From: Dimargaris cristalligena
Lineage: Eukaryota; Kickxellomycota; Dimargaritomycetes; Dimargaritales; Dimargaritaceae
Assembly: GCA_027576995.1 (NCBI GenBank)
Contig: JANBQC010000223.1
Span: 1 to 39,485, forward strand
Reading direction: 5' to 3'
DNA length: 39,485 bases
Part shown: one piece after another, positions 23,249 to 34,098 of the stretch
Position numbering within the stretch: position 1 is the first letter of the stretch
How the letters are laid out: each line of letters begins with the position of its first letter
Program-made: the position numbers and the translations under genes
The notes under the pieces: model-generated
Seen by the model: the letters and a program-made list of their open reading frames with translations, nothing else
Told to the model about the DNA's origin: nothing
Databases searched by the model: none

Positions 23249-24945
23249 TCACGGGTTAATCCGCTCTAAAGACGCAACTTGATCATTGATTTCTATAATC
23301 GAGGGGTCTCTAGCAAGTCCTAAATCGCGTAACATCAGGTGTTGGGCTAAAAATTCGAGTATTGTTCGAAGTTCCATCTGATAGAATGCGGCAATAAAAC
23401 AGAAGTGGCAAAATATGGACCCATTAATTTGGTGACTACACGACCATTTAGGGATATGCAGCGCCTTAAACATATATATACGATAATCAGTGTGAACCGG
23501 CGTGTGCTCGTGGAGGGGTGCTTACATCAGATTGGGGCATGGCTTGTTCCTTTTTGGGAATCTTCAGTGTTGTTAATTTACGCAGCCTGAGGGTTTTTCT
23601 CATAAATAACGCCTTTAGAATAAAAAAATAAGAATAGGGGAACGGCATTAATAATGAGATAGCCAAAACTGGCGCGGCCTGGGTGGGATGGACTCGTTGT
23701 GATTGGTACTGCACCATAATATCTAAAGGGAGCCTATATGAACACTGCACTTCATTACAGCACCTACCTGCTCCGTCGCCTCTTTAGGTTCCAGTTCGGG
23801 GTCATTCTCACCGTGTGTCCATAGTATCGGGACATCCCGGGCAGTGGGGTCAACTACGAAGGACAGGTTTCCACTTGACTGCTTTTGGCAGGCCGTAATG
23901 GCTTCCCGGGATAGGCCCGCGCCACTAACGGAAATCAATCCACCCAGAGAACTCCCAGGGGACCCATGGACAGGATGGCCTTTTTTAGTGGATTCAGCGG
24001 TAGCTGTTAGTGTAGGGTTCCAGGTTCCGAAAAGAACCAAATCCAAGGCTACAGTGCCTCCTTGGGCGAAACCAAATAGGAAGATTTCTCGGGGAGACCA
24101 GCCCTTGTCATAAATAAGATAGCAAATCAGACGGACCAAGCGTTGACGCGTATCTAGAAGCCCCCGTTTATAATCAGGACTGCTGCTTGGAATGACTGGA
24201 GTTCAGAATTATAGGAAGGTAAACATATAAAAATATATTATTATTATTATTATTTAAAAAAATGCAGGTGTTATCGAACGGTTAGGGGGTGTACTGTCGA
24301 TCAATACGGACACCGCCTGACTTAACCACAGTTAGGGTATTCATACGTCGACACCGGTATGGTTTTATTAAAGGTAATCGAGGTTGTATACGTGTAAATA
24401 TATATCAAAAACTTACGATTGCCGCTGAGGTCGAACGAAGGGTACCACCCGGTGCCTTCGGGGAAATAGGGGATAGGCGAAGGGCCTTTGACCGCCAGGA
24501 CAGCGGTCTGGGGCAGCTGGTAGGTTTTGAAGGCCCGTCCAAAATTACGGGGGGTATCCCCTATAGTGTGTGTGTATTTAGGCCGAATTTAAATAGAGGA
24601 CGAGCAGAGGCGGAGCGCCGTATGGTCGCTGGTAAGTACGACTGTGGTAGCGACTGCCAGGTTTCATTCTGACCGAATCGATAGAAGTACGCCGTTTCCC
24701 CCGAGCCAATCAGCCAAAACGGGAGAGGACATGGCATTCAGCCTAACCCCATGCCAGTTCAGGGATTCACGGTTGAGTTAGACGATGCACGAGACAAACG
24801 GGGCACTAGTGCAAAGTTACTCACCTAGGCCGTGGAGAGCGATGAGCAGGTTTTGGTCATGTCCGTCTCGACTCGGAATGTACATGAAGGCGAGATCTTT
24901 GTACTCGGACGCCAATGGAATGCGTTTCTCCGACGGGATGTTCAT
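23249..24945 (-). CDS. Phospholipase/carboxylesterase-family alpha/beta hydrolase, apparently lacking catalytic Ser and His
   Basis: Five exons in coding order: 24825-24945, 24417-24560, 23751-24153, 23526-23586 and 23249-23377, about 285 residues. The fold signature is clear: NLLIALHGLGDTPRNFG for the first strand and oxyanion loop, GTGWYPSFD, then IFLFGFAQGGTVALDL for the nucleophile elbow, and WTHGENDPELEP carrying the acid. The family (acyl-protein thioesterase/LYPLAL-like) uses a GFSQGG serine; here that position is Ala. The usual GH near the end is EQA, so the histidine is also absent while the Asp remains. I infer a non-catalytic or altered protein. The third donor (GTGCAG) is weak; an alternative ends exon 3 at 23768 and starts exon 4 at an AAG|ATTCCC acceptor. 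An upstream TTG would add a hydrophobic stretch, but the ATG fits better. Confidence 0.75.
24236..24254. repeat. (TTA)n microsatellite in an intron
   Basis: A trinucleotide TTA/TAT run followed by an A-run, inside the second intron of the alpha/beta-hydrolase gene. Confidence 0.85.
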
Positions 24946-25328
24946 GGCGATAAAGTAATAAGCTAATAGGTATAGGAGAGTTGCTATAAACCGGGACAAT
25001 AAAGAAAGAGTGCCGGGGAAACAGGGAACCGACTTTGAGCCCCCCGCAGGTTTCTTTACCCACTTTTATTATACCAGAGCGGCTACCTTTTATCCTTACA
25101 TACCCCTCTAGTTTACCTACTGTTGAGCGAAAATTGGTATTATTTTACTGGCAATAAGTAATGAGACTTAGGGTTATATTAGGCTAGATTACACATATTA
25201 AAAGAGCAGGAGGCACACTAAAGCCTTGGATTTTTGGTTTTTTGGGATTATAAATTATAAATTATAAATACGACTCGGCCACATATACACATATACAAAT
25301 ACAAATACAACTTTGGTGTAAATCCGAA
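24946..25328. other. Short spacer with a 7-bp tandem repeat
   Basis: This stretch lies between the hydrolase gene start and the stop of the F-box/LRR gene, so it holds the hydrolase promoter and the F-box/LRR 3' end. It contains three perfect ATTATAA units and a (CATATA/CAAATA)-type imperfect repeat just after them. Confidence 0.6.
25247..25267. repeat. Three tandem ATTATAA units
   Basis: Three exact copies of a 7-base unit lie immediately downstream of the minus-strand F-box/LRR gene. It may supply A/T-rich 3'-end signals. Confidence 0.85.
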
Positions 25329-27224
25329 CTATACCATCACAACCGTTGGATTCGAAACCGCCTGTTCTTTTCGCAGGGATACCTTAGCTCCGGGGCAGAT
25401 CAAGACCGCTTGCAACAATTCCGATTTTCGAAGGGGACCTGGTAGAGTCACTGTGTGAACGTGCTGGAGTTGCGGTTTAAGGTGCGCGAGCCAATCCATA
25501 CGAAACCCGGCGATTAAAATCTCGAGCTCAGCAATCCGGGACGATGCCAATCGGACGGGTACCAGTTGGTGACGAGTGACCGTCTTATGAGGTGCGGTGA
25601 GAGTGCCCTGGCCGGATAAGGCATCCGCCTGTCGGATGCGTAGCGTGCGCAAGCGGGAACTGTGTTCCAATAGGGCGCGGTAACCGTTTCCAGTGACTGG
25701 TACTTGATCTAATTCCACCTGAGCCAACCGGGGGCAGTTTCGGACCAACCGATGGATATCGACATCCCCCACCGGTAATCGCCGGATGCACACCGATTTG
25801 AGACTTCGCCACAGCCGCTTGAACTGCAGCAGAGTGCCACCGCTATGGGACCGGTAATGGAGAACCGGCTGGTGTAAGGGGAGGTGCCGGTCGTGGTCAA
25901 TGACCAGATCGGATACCGCCCACGTTAAAGTGAGGTGGCGCAGTTGCGGCAGATAATGCTCATTAAAGAAGCCTCCCCTAGTCGCACTTGGTGCGAAGGG
26001 GTCGGCCATTCGAGGAGACTGGAGGAGGGATGGCGGTAAGGGGTCGAGGGTTAGGCTTCGTAGCAACGGTTGGGTAGGTAGGAGGTACTCGGCCAACGCA
26101 CGTCCAGTGATCCGGTGGCGTCGAAGGGTTAGAGAGCGAAGACTAGAAAGGTGGGTGTGGATGGAGCGTAACAGGGGGTCATCGGCACAACCGTCGACTG
26201 TGACCACCCGCAGACGAGGACAACCGACGAAACCAGCGTGCCATGCGGGAGAGCGTGGAGCCGAAAGGAAGGGGGGGGTGACTGTAGTGACAGCCGGAGT
26301 GGAAGGGACGGGGTGGTCGGGAGGGCTCCGGCGACTACAGCTCAGTTTCAGGTGAGTAAGTCGATTTGTCGTCACCAGCAGCCGGTATAGTTGGCCCTGT
26401 CGCTGAGTGCAGGAACCATGTTGTGGCGACCTGGTTTCTTCCTGGGGGTGGTGATGAGGGGATTCCAGATCAGTAAGCTGTAAGGTCAGGTGGGTCAAGT
26501 TTACTGCCATGTTATGGGGGACCAGGGGTCGCCAGGGGGAGAGCAGGTTGTGGTCTAGGCATCCCTGCGTGGACGCCGGCAGTGGCTCGAGTAACGACAA
26601 CGGCAGTGGCAGTGACAATGGTGGTGCCGATAATGATGCAGGTGGGGGTGGTGGTAGTGATTGGGTTCGCCCTGCACTAGTAGCGCCTTTGGGGGAGGAG
26701 GACGTAGTCAAGGCGGTAGCCGTAGTGAAATCGGGGGTGGAATGGGGGGTGGTGGTAGGGGTGACGCTAGTGTTTGGTATGGACCGAACGCGAAGTGGAT
26801 CGGCTTCAGTCACTAGCAACTGAGTTACGTTTGGGAACCACGAAAGGTGGTCATCAGTTGACCCACTCTGCAGACCCTGATCAAGTAGCGATTCAATAGG
26901 GGGCGCTGTACCATACTGCAGGTGGTCCAGATGAAGAGTGAGGTGCCGGACCAGTGGGCCCAAGCGAATCCGGGTGGCTAGACGACGGGTAGACGACCGC
27001 AAACTAAGGGTTGGTGGTGGGACCAGTGACATCCACGGCTTCTCCTCCAAAATCGGAACGGCATGGGAGGTAGTACAGTGGGTTCTACGAAAAGCATAGG
27101 GTAAGAAATGGCTCCGAAGTTGGGATTGGGCACTGCTGAGCGCGATAAGGTCGGCGGGACTGAGGTAGGCCGCGGTTAGCTCTAGAACCTCATCCGGTTG
27201 GGATAGTAGCAGCTTAGGCAACAT
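25329..27224 (-). CDS. F-box / leucine-rich-repeat protein
   Basis: A single-exon gene of 631 residues. Residues about 8-45 form an F-box-like helix set (QPDEVLELTAAYLSPADLIAL). The rest has scattered leucine-rich strands of the form LRHLTLxLDHL, LTHLTLQLTDL, LRSLTLRRHRI, LRSLTLDPLP and LRTLRIRQADAL, typical of FBXL-type LRR substrate receptors. A disordered Pro/Ser/Thr-rich insert (about residues 165-245) separates early from later repeats. In SCF ubiquitin ligases the F-box binds Skp1 and the LRR recruits the target; the target here is unknown. Unlike the F-box-like gene at 14919 it has no signal peptide, so it should act in the cytosol or nucleus. Codon use is strongly GC-rich. The start ATG precedes the F-box by seven residues. 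Confidence 0.8.
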   Translation of the reverse strand: MLPKLLLSQPDEVLELTAAYLSPADLIALSSAQSQLRSHFLPYAFRRTHCTTSHAVPILEEKPWMSLVPPPTLSLRSSTRRLATRIRLGPLVRHLTLHLDHLQYGTAPPIESLLDQGLQSGSTDDHLSWFPNVTQLLVTEADPLRVRSIPNTSVTPTTTPHSTPDFTTATALTTSSSPKGATSAGRTQSLPPPPPASLSAPPLSLPLPLSLLEPLPASTQGCLDHNLLSPWRPLVPHNMAVNLTHLTLQLTDLESPHHHPQEETRSPQHGSCTQRQGQLYRLLVTTNRLTHLKLSCSRRSPPDHPVPSTPAVTTVTPPFLSAPRSPAWHAGFVGCPRLRVVTVDGCADDPLLRSIHTHLSSLRSLTLRRHRITGRALAEYLLPTQPLLRSLTLDPLPPSLLQSPRMADPFAPSATRGGFFNEHYLPQLRHLTLTWAVSDLVIDHDRHLPLHQPVLHYRSHSGGTLLQFKRLWRSLKSVCIRRLPVGDVDIHRLVRNCPRLAQVELDQVPVTGNGYRALLEHSSRLRTLRIRQADALSGQGTLTAPHKTVTRHQLVPVRLASSRIAELEILIAGFRMDWLAHLKPQLQHVHTVTLPGPLRKSELLQAVLICPGAKVSLRKEQAVSNPTVVMV

Positions 27225-27840
27225 GCTAGATACCCAAAATGGTGGTACGAGATTGGTGGGGTAGGGAGCCGTAGGTGGTTAAGTTGGAAGGATAAGGGGG
27301 TATACAATGGGTAATGTCCTGATAATAAAAATATTTTCTAATGCATAAATAAATAAAAAATGGTGGAGCGAGTGGTAATGTAATATTGGCCGATGGTTGA
27401 AACCCCAAATGAAGACCAGTAGAGCACAGGGCACGCTCTTTTATATAAATATAGGAACTGCCGGAGGGCCAGTATTAGTTACACTTAAGGAGGAAACGCG
27501 AAGAAGATCAACGGCAGGAGAGGTGACTGAGCTAGTGGGAGGGAAAGGGGAATTAGGCCGATAGTACAGAATATTAATAGACTAACAGTCACAATGTATA
27601 ATGTAAGTGGGGGAAGAGATGGCCAGAATATTTATATACCCACTTAGCCAACGGGTGTCAATCAGCTGTCTTTCTGCGCGACGTAAAAATTCTAGGCGTC
27701 AATTTGAACACTGCATTTTGATGGGAAATCAATTCCTTAGGGAAAAGGGGCTGTTAAACCGTTAATGGACGGGTGTGTGTACGTGTGTGTGTGTGTGGAA
27801 GGGGGGAGATAGTGCGGAAGTGATCACATGAATGAATTAA

Positions 27841-27858
27841 TATATATATATATATATA
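27841..27858. repeat. (TA)n microsatellite
   Basis: Nine TA units directly before the coding-like block that starts at about 27869. Confidence 0.9.
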
Positions 27859-27868
27859 AGTATAGGTG

Positions 27869-28030
27869 CGCTTGGCCTTCGGGACCAAAGCAGGGACCAG
27901 TACAACCTCTTCAATGCGCCCAGCGTGTCGAATTCCAGGCTGATGGATATCGCGCCCGTCCAATTTGACGAAAAAAATATCCTAAATCAGCTAAAGAGTA
28001 CCTGTATTATACCAGAGAGCACCGGGTGAT
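27869..28030 (+). other. Possible exon of an unrecognised gene
   Basis: After an AG at 27867-27868, a frame runs to TGA at about 28030. It encodes a natural-looking sequence including RDQYNLFNAPSVSNSRL and DIAPVQFDEKNILNQL. Third positions are mostly G/C in the first 34 codons, as in the real genes here. No start codon or upstream exon that keeps frame was found; an ATG with a GTAAGT donor at 27594 has the wrong phase. The minus strand is also open here but has lower third-position GC and would end in a TA-repeat-encoded tail, so the plus strand is favoured. Confidence 0.3.
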
Positions 28031-28549
28031 TTGACCAGGGGCCATAGTCTTCTACATTAAACCAGCCCAAACGTTCCTATTCAGTGTTCAATGGCATAGG
28101 CGACGTGGCATTCCTATTACTGCCGTATCGTTGGGCCTTGCAGAAAAAAAGTAGTAAGGCAGGATACCTCCGGCGGCAACTATACCAGCAATCTGCATTG
28201 CAGAGGGGGGAGTATAGTGCCTCAGCGACGTACCCTAGCCCTCTTCAACCTTCTTCCTAGGCTGCTGATATCAAGGTTGAGTGTCACTTATACCCACAGC
28301 AACAGCTAATCGGTTAATCTTGGTAGTGGCAACAGTGGGTATTATTCATGTATTCCAAGCTGGGTCCATTTCCCTGTCGTATTTTAACTTACTGATATTC
28401 CTCTTGGCCTAACCGGGTTCGTTACCGGGCGGTTGTTTACCCCCAGATTTATCTTCTGGTTTTGGAGATCACCCGGAGTAGCAATGTAATTTGGTTTATT
28501 ACACGCGTACCTGGTCTTCCGGGATTTGTTGTTCCCAGCCCCCACATAG

Positions 28550-28915
28550 CCTATTCAGGGGACAGCCCTCTTTGTCCCTAAATCAAAAGGGTCTAATTAT
28601 TTTATACATGAAAAATTTAACGGTTGGCGTTGGCAGAAGGCTCTAGGATACTCTTGGCGCATATTTCATTCAGTATCACTTAAAATAATATCCCTCTTCA
28701 TCTTGGGGCCTGGGAACATTCCTCTACTAAAAGCGGCCTACGCCGGCCAATTGCAGGTACATTTGAGTGGGCCCCTTGATGCGGCAGACGCGGAATCAAT
28801 CGAACCACCTTTTTCTGACTGGGCCAGCCCAATTGAACCAGTGTACCGCGACTTCCCAAATATATTTGGGAAGGGGGTCGGCCAAGGTGTGATTTTTTCA
28901 CCAATATTCATTTAA
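28550..28915 (+). pseudogene. Open frame without start codon; weak Ty3/Gypsy reverse-transcriptase-like motif
   Basis: A frame of about 120 codons is open with no methionine and ends at TAA near 28915. Near its end it encodes ESIEPPFSDWASPIEPV, which resembles the conserved EPS.SDWASPIV.V block at the start of Ty3/Gypsy reverse transcriptases. The usual KKDG and DYR motifs do not follow in this or nearby frames. It is at best a heavily decayed fragment and may be chance. Confidence 0.2.
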
Positions 28916-29915
28916 TCTGGCTGGTATCGGAATAATCCAGGGCCTCCGAAGCAGCCACTGTGTGTTTATGATAGGCCACTTTCACCAAACTTTGCAAAAC
29001 TAAATCAGTGTCAGCAGGTGTCACTCATACGTAAATTGGGGGGCCGACTTTCCCAAAAGATAGGGCGAAGGCGTTCCCAGAGTAGTGTTTCAAAAACATT
29101 TAACCTTACTACCGTCTGTACGTGGTGTTTTCCCCTGGCATTTATTATATTTTTCCACTGCTGTGTTTAAAGGTCAAATCCATTTCCATCAAGATTAGAC
29201 TACTCCCAATCAGATGAACATTACTTAACCCGGTAGCTGCGTAACTAGGCCGGCTGTCTGTAACTCACACACATATATAGAGTCCGGTCACTTAGCTGCT
29301 AGCGAAGTCCGCCTCCTTTAGTGCCAAGCTGATTATAAAAAATGTCTCCGAAAGCACATAATTAAACCAACAAATTCAGCTCAGTTGGATCGTGAGAAGA
29401 GCCCGTCCGGGGGGATGCGGCTTTCAGATTAATGGCGAATTTCTCGCACGGCGCCCCATTTACATACCGCTTACAATAATATACGCCCGGGTTGAACTTC
29501 GCCCATTTGTATATGGTAGAACCAGTCCATGGTGGGGTAGGAAGGGGCTAGGGCCAGGGTATACAAACTATTATAATTGCGTCTAGAATCCAAGGCCGAC
29601 GGATAGCATTGGAGGATTACACATGTCGCTTAAAGGGTACAGCATTCTATTTAGCCATCTTGGAGCATTTATCGAGGATTCTGGTAAACATTGCTTTTAT
29701 AAGCACGCCATTGTAAATAAAAGGCTACTTTTTAAAACCCACATATATTTTTATATATAAAACAGACGAAAGCAGACACCAAATATTTAAAGGCAAATCT
29801 AAATATTGGGGGGTGTAATTTTCGGTTAAAAAAGTTGCCGGAAAAAAGGGGGACAGTCCGGATGTTACGGCATGGCTGTCTCTCCGGATTGGCTCTGTAG
29901 GCGATAAAAACCACC

Positions 29916-31050
29916 TTAGGACCTATCCGGCTTGCCGGGGCTAGAGACCCATTGGTAGCCTTCTTGCAACGCCACCCGCATCCGGTCGTAAACGGCCTGA
30001 GGTGAGTCAAGCGCCGGTCGGACATCGACATGGAATTCGGGCACGTCAGGCTGACCTTGTCCCGAATAATAGTCGATAACGTAGCGAACCTCCCGTCCGC
30101 AACGGGACACTACCCAGTCGTGGCGATCAAAGGGACGAGGTGTTCTAATTGGGTGGGAAGGGGAAATTGTCGAAAGTGAAAGGATTATATTGTGTGGTTA
30201 GATGACTGGCCTATCTACTGAGGGGTTGTGCTGCCCCCTAATATAGGGTTGATAAAAAGGAGAGGAAAGGAAATATAAAAAAAGTAAGGCGGTTTTGAGG
30301 CACATGGCCGCTATTACTCCAGTGTTCATGAATATACTATGCAGGTACTTACCCGAACCAGCTGAGAAACCGGGCCTTGGGACTAAGATCGTTGGGCCGC
30401 CCACGTAACCGCAGAAGTTTAGGTTCCCGGCACTCGTCCATGTGTAGCTTTTCCCACTTGAGCACCTCCTGCCAGCACCCTTCGTTCAAAAAGTTGTGGA
30501 TGGCCACCATCATATCGACTGCTTCCTCGGGGGTTTCCATGCCCTTACGCACGAGGGCCTGGTGGAACTGCTGTGACGACGGGTAGACCCAGGTATTGCT
30601 GACTTCGGGATTGTCCACCCCGTCCTGGGTGAAATGGCCGTCCATGCCGGAATGCGACACCGCAGGTGCTTCAGCGGTAGCCGCTGACGACGAAGTGGAG
30701 AAGGAGCGCTGCTGCTGCTCGGCCTGGACCGGGCAGCTCTTGGCGGAATCGGACTTCCCTGGGAACGCCCTCGGTATAGTGGAGAGTTCGCGTTCGGTAG
30801 AGAGCACAGTCTTTTGCCCGTCGACGGGAGACTGGTCTAACTCGGGCATGAAATTGTCGGAATTGACCTGGGTGGTAGTTGGCATTGGAGTAGACTGGCT
30901 CACTGGCGAATTCGGTTTAGTGGATTGGTCGGAGGAGAAGAAGCCGAAGAGATTGGCCCAGCTCTTGGCAGACGCCGTACCGTCTTGCTTAGCGGTGTGA
31001 TCGACGGGGCAGGCCTTGCGGTCGGATTCGTTTGGGGCTTCGGCGGACAT
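29916..31050 (-). CDS. CYC3: Holocytochrome c synthase (cytochrome c haem lyase)
   Basis: Two exons, 30353-31050 and 29916-30144, joined GG|A (donor GTAAGT, acceptor AATTAG), give 308 residues. The enzyme attaches haem covalently to the CXXCH motif of apocytochrome c in the mitochondrial intermembrane space. The long N-terminal region has two Cys-Pro haem-regulatory-type motifs, C14-P15 (ACPVDH) and C106-P107 (SCPVQ), set in Ser/Thr-rich linker. The catalytic part begins at about 153: [18 protein letters not shown] contains H185, equivalent to the haem-ligating histidine of the family. It is followed by [33 protein letters not shown] and [13 protein letters not shown] cannot tell from sequence whether it serves cytochrome c, c1 or both. 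It is divergent from the cysteine synthase gene, with about 1.2 kb between starts. Confidence 0.95.
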
Positions 31051-32219
31051 TGTGTATTGCTAGCGAAAGGACACGCTGTACTAGAGAAATCAATGGGTGG
31101 ATTGAGAGGGGGGGTGGTATTGGGCTTTAGGCGAGAAACACGATATAATAATAGGTGTGAAGGTTTGGGTATTTTGTAGGGCTAGTGCAAAACCTTGGCG
31201 GCTGAAGGCGTTGTTTTGAAAAGTGGAGTACTGTGTGGAATAAAAACTGGGCATATGATGGGTATGGGGAATGCACACAAAAGTGGGACAGGTTGGGGAA
31301 GGAATAATATACGCCGTTGGAATTCAAGTAGGGAATGACCACCACCTTCACTCTATTGTAGTGTTTTCTGGGGTATATATAATTATTATATAAATGCGCT
31401 ATTTTTGCTGGCAGCCTTAACCGCTTGGATGGCGCAGTAAGCAGTAGTAATATATCTAATAACCCTCTTATCCATAAATACCCCAGATGAAAGAATCAGC
31501 CACTTGGCATCCCATTAGCTGTTGACAACAGCAGTATCTAATTCCAATTTATTAGTCCAATCATCGATTAATGAGGAGGATGGAGGGGCAAATAATAGAC
31601 ATTCTAGTTTCCAAAATAACCAACATTATTACACCACAGCACAGACATTGCTACATGAGATAGATAGTTGTTCTAAATTACAATCCATCTACGGAACTTT
31701 GGGGCAGTACTAGTGCGAGTCAACTCCAGCCTAATCAATCATGTTGTCTAGTATTACATCTGCACGCCTAAACAGCCAAGTGAAACCCCCTCTGTTTTAT
31801 GGCAAAGTAACGGCTGTGTATCTTGAAGTAAGGCTTGCGCGATGACTGCTACTGCTGCCTGCAATAAAAGTCTAACATTGACCTTTAGCTATTTCTGGCT
31901 TTAGGTCGCCCAGTGAGCTGCAGTACCTTCTCAATCATCATCGCCCTGCCCACTGGAAGACCTGGACTACGGGAGAGTCAGGCGAAAAGGGATGGGATGG
32001 GAAGGGAAGAAAGCCCTTTATAGAATGACGTGAGGCCCCTATTAATCTAGGCTGCGGGAAAAGCACAGTATAATCCATGTTTTAGTTGGCTGTGACTGGC
32101 CTGCCTTTCCATCCCCATTCGTTTACGACTTGCTCCATTCCTGACCACTTCATATACCTCCTTCGACCGTTTGTTGCTTATTCCTTCGAACCCTATCACC
32201 GTCACTCCGGCGTCGTCTC
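31051..32219. other. Divergent intergenic region
   Basis: About 1.2 kb between the starts of the haem lyase gene (-) and the cysteine synthase gene (+), so it should contain both promoters. A TATA-like ATATATAATTATTATATAA stretch lies at about 31374-31392. A Ser/Asn-rich frame at 31522-31713 is open but has no other support. Confidence 0.5.
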
Positions 32220-34098
32220 ATGTCCTTGTCTGTAGCCTACTGCGCTCTTGGCAATTGCCGGCGGCTAACCGCCCGCCACCGGTTCTTTTCCACCGTCAAG
32301 GTAACCCTCAGTACCTAAATAATAAGATATTCCAGACCTTTGCACTTACCCCCCTGGGCGTTCTCTCTTCACCCTCATTAATCTGCACGAGGGTTCGACA
32401 AGTCCGCATATCCGCGGGTGCAATAAAAAAAATGTCCCCTATAATTGCGGTATCTATACTTATATGACTTGGCTCTCTCTGACTTAACAATATATATATA
32501 CCCAACCACCGTGTGTCCTAGACGGTCAACGGGTTCATTGGCGCCATCGGCAATACCCCTCTGGTAAGCGACTCTACTCCCAATATTCCCTATTCAACAT
32601 CCGGTGGCCCTCAACTGACTACCCACAGTCCTGGTTGGCGGTCGCAAGCTGTAGAAGGCGACCTGCTCGGAGCTTCAACGAGTTCACTAAATGCCCCAAC
32701 CATTGCTCCACGTGACTATTCCTATTTGGTGGACAGATGCGCATTGAGTCCCTGAGTCGTGAAACGGGCTGCAACATACTGGGCAAGGCCGAATTCATGA
32801 ACCCAGGGGGTTCGGTCAAAGACCGGGCCGCCCTCTATGTAGTGAAAGACGCCGAAGAGCGCGGCTTGCTCGGCCCGGGTGGTACGGTCGTGGAGGGCAC
32901 GGCGGGCAATACTGGCATTGGACTGGCCCACGTGTGCCGCGCCAAGGGCTACCGGTGTGTTATTTTTATGCCCAATACCCAGAGCCAGGAGAAAATCGAC
33001 CTGCTGCGCATGCTCGGCGCTGAAGTATTCCCCGTCCCCGCTGTGCCTTTTGATAACCCCGAGAACTATAACCACCAGGCCGCCCGCTTGGCTGAATCAT
33101 TGGGTTCTAATGCGGTCTGGACGAACCAATTCGATAATACCGCCAACCGCCGGGCCCATATTGAGACGACGGGCCCCGAGATTTGGGCCCAAACCGGTGG
33201 AACGGACCAAACCGACCCCACTGGTCCGCCACTCGATGCTTTCACCTGCGCCACGGGAACGGGGGGTACCCTGGCCGGTACCGCTCGCTACTTGAAGGAG
33301 CGCGACCCCCGTATCCGCATCGTTTTGGCCGACCCGCCCGGATCGGTGCTCCACAGCTATATCCAGAGCGGGGGCCAGTTGACTGAACGCCAGGGTAGCT
33401 CGATTACCGAAGGCATCGGCCAGGGCCGAGTAACCGATAATCTTCGACCAGACATTGGCCTGATTGACGACTCAGTGTACATTCCGGACGAATTGACCAT
33501 TTCTACCCTGTATCGACTACTGGATGAAGAGGGTATCTACATTGGGGCGTCGTCCGCTCTTAATGTCGCGGCGGCAGTGGAGGTTGCGAAACAAATAGGG
33601 CCTAGTAAGTCACTTATATAAATTAATGTGGGCCAGGCCTCAATGGCCGGGATACTATTAGCATCAGCCTGGTGTCCTAGTGGTAGGTATTAGTAACTAC
33701 TCCTAACTTCTTCCGGCGACCCGGCCTATATATCCCTCGGCATTGCTTATTATTTATCCACCGTATAGACAAAACGATCGTGACGATGATTTGCGACGGC
33801 GCCTACCGTTACCAATCTCGGCTCTTCAGTAAGTTTAGTCCATATACATTTGTGAGTCGCTTCGGCCAATACCCCCACTCAATTATTATCCATAGTCACT
33901 CATGGATAAGCTGCGGTGGGCCCTGGTTGGAATATTACCTCCCATTTACAATAATGGTGAATGTGATAACCTATTAAACTCCGCTTTAACCCATTTTTAT
34001 TTTGGTTCCCCGCATCGCTAGGTCGCAAATGGCTCGAGTCTAAAAACCTCCTGACGGCCATTCCGGACCACTTGCAAAAGTACATTGTATTGGCCTAA
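32220..34098 (+). CDS. Mitochondrial cysteine synthase-like PLP enzyme (MCY1/YGR012W type)
   Basis: Five exons, 32220-32300, 32522-32563, 32737-33604, 33769-33828 and 34022-34098, keep frame and give 375 residues. The family makes cysteine from O-acetylserine and sulfide using PLP. Expected motifs are present: GAIGNTPL at the N-terminal side; [11 protein letters not shown] with the PLP lysine at residue 69; EGTAGNTG at 94-101, the substrate loop; TGTGGTLAG at 214-222, the phosphate cup; EGIGQGRV; and [15 protein letters not shown]. The first exon encodes a short Arg-rich, acid-free leader ending RHRFFSTVK, which fits a mitochondrial targeting sequence. The C-terminus [25 protein letters not shown] is typical of the fungal MCY1 subgroup. 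A short insert ([10 protein letters not shown]) lies before the phosphate cup. No regulatory CBS domains are present, so it is not cystathionine beta-synthase. Confidence 0.92.

Larger units (their letters stand above)
27225..29915. other. Gene-poor spacer with candidate relics
   Basis: About 2.7 kb. It includes the promoter side of the F-box/LRR gene, a GT-rich tract at about 27773-27797, a TA tract, a coding-like block at 27869-28030 and a long open frame at 28550-28915 without a start codon. A plus-strand frame at 29392-29586 is protein-like but unrecognised. No complete gene could be built. Confidence 0.45.

Noticed and set aside
28390..28430. GGGTTCGTTACCGGG as a possible tRNA T arm
   Set aside because: No matching acceptor stem or D arm can be found within tRNA distance on either strand.
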